Shown piece by piece: positions 13,221-15,141 of a stretch of 15,141 bases of DNA. Positions within the stretch are counted from its first letter, which is position 1. The number at the start of each line of letters is the position of its first letter. A program made the translations under genes and the position numbers. This DNA comes from Endomicrobiellum devescovinae (GTDB taxonomy: Bacteria > Elusimicrobiota > Endomicrobiia > Endomicrobiales > Endomicrobiaceae): positions 1 through 15,141 of the forward strand of contig JAIRSK010000055.1 of NCBI GenBank assembly GCA_031255495.1. The letters run 5' to 3'. A model generated the notes under the pieces. That model was given only the letters and a program-made list of their open reading frames with translations. It was not told where the DNA came from and did not search any database.

Positions 13221-14587
13221 AAAATAAAATTATAACCGTAATATGCGAGAAAATTGTGTTTCCTGGCAGGTCTCTTTGTAGATGCGATGACGGAATTGCT
13301 TTGTTTACCGAAGGACTTCTTCCCGAAGAGCACGCAGATGTGTTGGTGGTAAGAGATAAAAAGTCGTTTAGAGAAGGATTAGTAAAAAAAATTACTTTTA
13401 AGTCTTCTAAAAGGACGTCTCCTCTATGTCCGTCTTTCGGACTATGTGGCGGTTGTTCTTTTCAAAATACTTCATATACAAATCAAATCAAATACAAGCA
13501 AGAATATATTTCGGAACTTTTAGATTTTACAGGTATTGAGATTTCTAAAATTTTAATAAGTCCAAATACATGGTTTTACAGAAATAAGATGGAGTTTAGC
13601 TTTTTTTACTCTTCAGGCGGTTCAGTTGAAGATAATTTTAAAACGGATTTAGGGCTTCACTATAGAGGAAGCTTCAATAAATATGTATCTGTTCCTCCAT
13701 GCTTTATAGCAGATAAAGATTTTTTACGTGCGACAGAAATAGTAAAAAAGTTTGCAAATAAAAACAATATTCCAGCTTATAATAATAAAACTCATGAAGG
13801 TTTTTTTAGGCATTTGGTTTTGCGCAAAGCTGGAAACAATAATCAATTCCTTATAAATATAGTTACAAATAATACTGATCAAGAACAGCTATTTTTAGAG
13901 CCTCTTGTAAAAGAACTGTCAGACTTCGCAGACAGTATTTATTGGACGATAAATAGCAGAAAGTCCGATGCTGTAGTATCGGATAAAACTACTCTTATGT
14001 ATGGAAAACCGTATATTACAGAGAAACTTAGTGTCGGCGGAAAAGATTATTTTTTCAATATCTCGCCTCTGTCATTTTTTCAGACAAATTCAAAAGGAAC
14101 AGAAGTTTTGTATAACGAGGTTTTAAGATTGATAAACCCTTCTAAAGAAGACGTTTTACTTGATTTGTACTGCGGTACGGGTACAATTGGGATTTCTATG
14201 GCTCATAATGTAAAAAAGGTTGTTGGAATAGAGCAAGTTGAGCAGTCTATTGAAAATGCCAAAGAAAATGCTGTGGCAAATAATGTTTTTAACGCTGAAT
14301 TCTATGCGATGACTGCAGAACAATGGGTTAATCAAAACGCTTCAATATTTGATGTTATAGTTGTAGATCCGCCAAGAAGCGGACTTACTAAAGATGTTGT
14401 AAATTTTCTAGTGGACTCAAACGCTAAGAGAATAGTTTACGTTTCTTGTAATCCTTCTACTCTTGCTAGAGATTTGCAAATTATAACAGAGGAAAGTATA
14501 TATAATGTTAAGAAAATTATTCCGATTGATATGTTCCCGCAGACCCATCATGTTGAGGTTGTCGTTTTATTGGAGCTTAAGCAATGA
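13211..14587 (+). CDS. 23S rRNA uracil-C5 methyltransferase, RlmD/TrmA family
   Basis: A 458-residue S-adenosylmethionine-dependent RNA m5U methyltransferase of the RlmCD/TrmA group. Residues 1-60 form a TRAM-like RNA-binding part. Cys73, Cys79, Cys82 and Cys164 are the four [4Fe-4S] ligands (CPSFGLCGGC and PPC). FFQTN (289-293) and LLDLYCGTGTIGISMA (316-331) bind the methyl donor, VDPPRSGL (385-392) is a conserved catalytic-site loop, and Cys413 in YVSCNPSTLARDL is the nucleophile. The target is probably U1939 or U747 of 23S rRNA; sequence alone cannot say which. Its start overlaps the response-regulator gene, and only a weak ribosome binding site is seen, so it depends on coupling. No clear terminator follows. 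Confidence 0.9.
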   Translation: MSLKNKIITVICEKIVFPGRSLCRCDDGIALFTEGLLPEEHADVLVVRDKKSFREGLVKKITFKSSKRTSPLCPSFGLCGGCSFQNTSYTNQIKYKQEYISELLDFTGIEISKILISPNTWFYRNKMEFSFFYSSGGSVEDNFKTDLGLHYRGSFNKYVSVPPCFIADKDFLRATEIVKKFANKNNIPAYNNKTHEGFFRHLVLRKAGNNNQFLINIVTNNTDQEQLFLEPLVKELSDFADSIYWTINSRKSDAVVSDKTTLMYGKPYITEKLSVGGKDYFFNISPLSFFQTNSKGTEVLYNEVLRLINPSKEDVLLDLYCGTGTIGISMAHNVKKVVGIEQVEQSIENAKENAVANNVFNAEFYAMTAEQWVNQNASIFDVIVVDPPRSGLTKDVVNFLVDSNAKRIVYVSCNPSTLARDLQIITEESIYNVKKIIPIDMFPQTHHVEVVVLLELKQ

Positions 14588-14588
14588 A

Positions 14589-14672
14589 ATGAATCCAATA
14601 AAAGATGTTTGTGAATATCGAAAAGCTGAGCAAACAAGAAAAGAAGTTTTACTTAAAAGAAAGATCTCGTAA
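14589..14672 (+). other. 27-codon open frame, possible HTH remnant
   Basis: Just after rlmD an open frame of 27 codons reads MNPIKDVCEYRKAEQTRK and ends in KRKIS. The pattern loosely matches the first helices of Xre-type regulators (MNPIK, YRKA, TRKE, IS). A GGAG at 14572-14575 is 13 bases upstream, too far for good initiation, and a competing ATG at 14584 stops at once. It may be a decayed regulator or chance. The rest of the 138-base gap to 14726 shows AT-rich stretches with several TATTAT-like hexamers but no convincing -35 box. Confidence 0.2.
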
Positions 14673-14725
14673 TTCATAAAAGTATATTATTAGTATTATA
14701 CGGTGGATTTAGTTCAGGAGTGTTT

Positions 14726-15141
14726 ATGCCTACAGAGAGATTAGTGAAGTGGAGCAAAGAAAGCCAAGAATTTTTTGAAAAAGCAGAAGATAACAGTGTA
14801 GTTTTAGATTTGGTTATATCTTTTGGATGCGCAAGCCAAACTGGAGAAGGTTTTGAAGAGCTAGTAAATACAATAAATAGTGAAAGCATCAAAAGAAAAG
14901 TAAAAAAGGTTATTATAACAGACACATCTTATCTTTATAGACATGTCATACCTGAATTTAGTAAGTATGCCGATCCCACAATAGAAACAGACTGGTACTT
15001 AAAGAACAGAAAAGCAATAGGAAAACTAAAAGTTGATACAGAATTAAAATCTTGGGCAGATGGAATAAATACTGAAACATTCAAAAAGTGGTATCAAAAA
15101 ATAATGATTGATTTTGCTGGAGATGAGAAGGGGAACGGTAT
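14726..15141 (+). CDS. Partial gene, cyclodipeptide-synthase-like (CDPS)
   Basis: The frame starts at ATG 14726, five bases after AGGAG (14716-14720), and runs open for 138 codons off the right edge. It resembles tRNA-dependent cyclodipeptide synthases of the XYP type, which use two aminoacyl-tRNAs to make a cyclic dipeptide. Supporting marks are LVISFG (29-34) with Ser32 at the position of the catalytic serine, followed by TGE at 39-41; VKKVIITDT (59-67) with a Rossmann-like strand ending in Asp66; YRH at 71-73; and WYLKNRKAI (90-98), corresponding to a conserved WLxRN helix. The later Tyr and Glu catalytic residues lie beyond the window. Similarity is judged by eye; an unrelated Rossmann-fold protein is possible. 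Confidence 0.5.
   Translation, partial: MPTERLVKWSKESQEFFEKAEDNSVVLDLVISFGCASQTGEGFEELVNTINSESIKRKVKKVIITDTSYLYRHVIPEFSKYADPTIETDWYLKNRKAIGKLKVDTELKSWADGINTETFKKWYQKIMIDFAGDEKGNG

Noticed and set aside
14674..14925. Minus-strand open frame with a hydrophobic start
   Set aside because: It is the antisense of the CDPS-like gene, lacks a ribosome binding site, and the + strand frame has a clear start and motifs.

Overview
The window is AT-rich bacterial chromosome, packed with genes that almost all lie on the + strand. The [FeFe]-hydrogenase, the flavin-dependent thymidylate synthase and the total absence of respiratory-oxidase genes point to a strict anaerobe. Codon usage is AT-biased, and the gene set (ThyX, HydCBA, YajQ, RlmD, a YacP-type nuclease) reminds me of Elusimicrobiota, for example the termite-gut Endomicrobium lineage. 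That assignment comes from memory and is an inference, not something the sequence proves. There are no insertion sequences, CRISPR arrays, rRNAs or integrases.

Layout. Positions 1-170 hold no confident gene, only an unassigned minus-strand open frame that runs off the left edge. A strong stable-RNA promoter (172-200) drives tRNA-Lys(UUU) and tRNA-Glu(UUC), followed by a long terminator-like hairpin just ahead of purA. The genes purA, thyX, a CPA2-type Na+/H+ antiporter and a small exported protein then follow almost without gaps (511-3959). A new promoter (about 3970-3997) precedes hydC-hydB-hydA, a complete trimeric electron-bifurcating [FeFe]-hydrogenase, with ruvX close behind (4030-8795) and a hairpin terminator after it. 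A second run carries a YacP/NYN nuclease, mltG and a cysteine desulfurase (8887-11526), then a 40-codon membrane peptide gene, yajQ, a REC-GAF response regulator without output domain, and rlmD (11598-14587). The last 416 bases are the 5' part of a gene that resembles tRNA-dependent cyclodipeptide synthases.

How the genes fit together. The hydrogenase would reoxidise NADH and reduced ferredoxin together to release H2, the usual way a fermenting anaerobe disposes of electrons. The cysteine desulfurase supplies sulfur for the many Fe-S clusters in that enzyme and in RlmD. The antiporter links proton and sodium gradients. PurA and ThyX make AMP and dTMP precursors; RuvX, YacP, RlmD and the tRNAs belong to nucleic-acid processing and translation; MltG limits glycan-strand length in peptidoglycan. 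The most unusual items are the partial cyclodipeptide-synthase-like gene at the right edge, the two small unannotated membrane or secreted proteins, and the receiver protein that lacks an output module.
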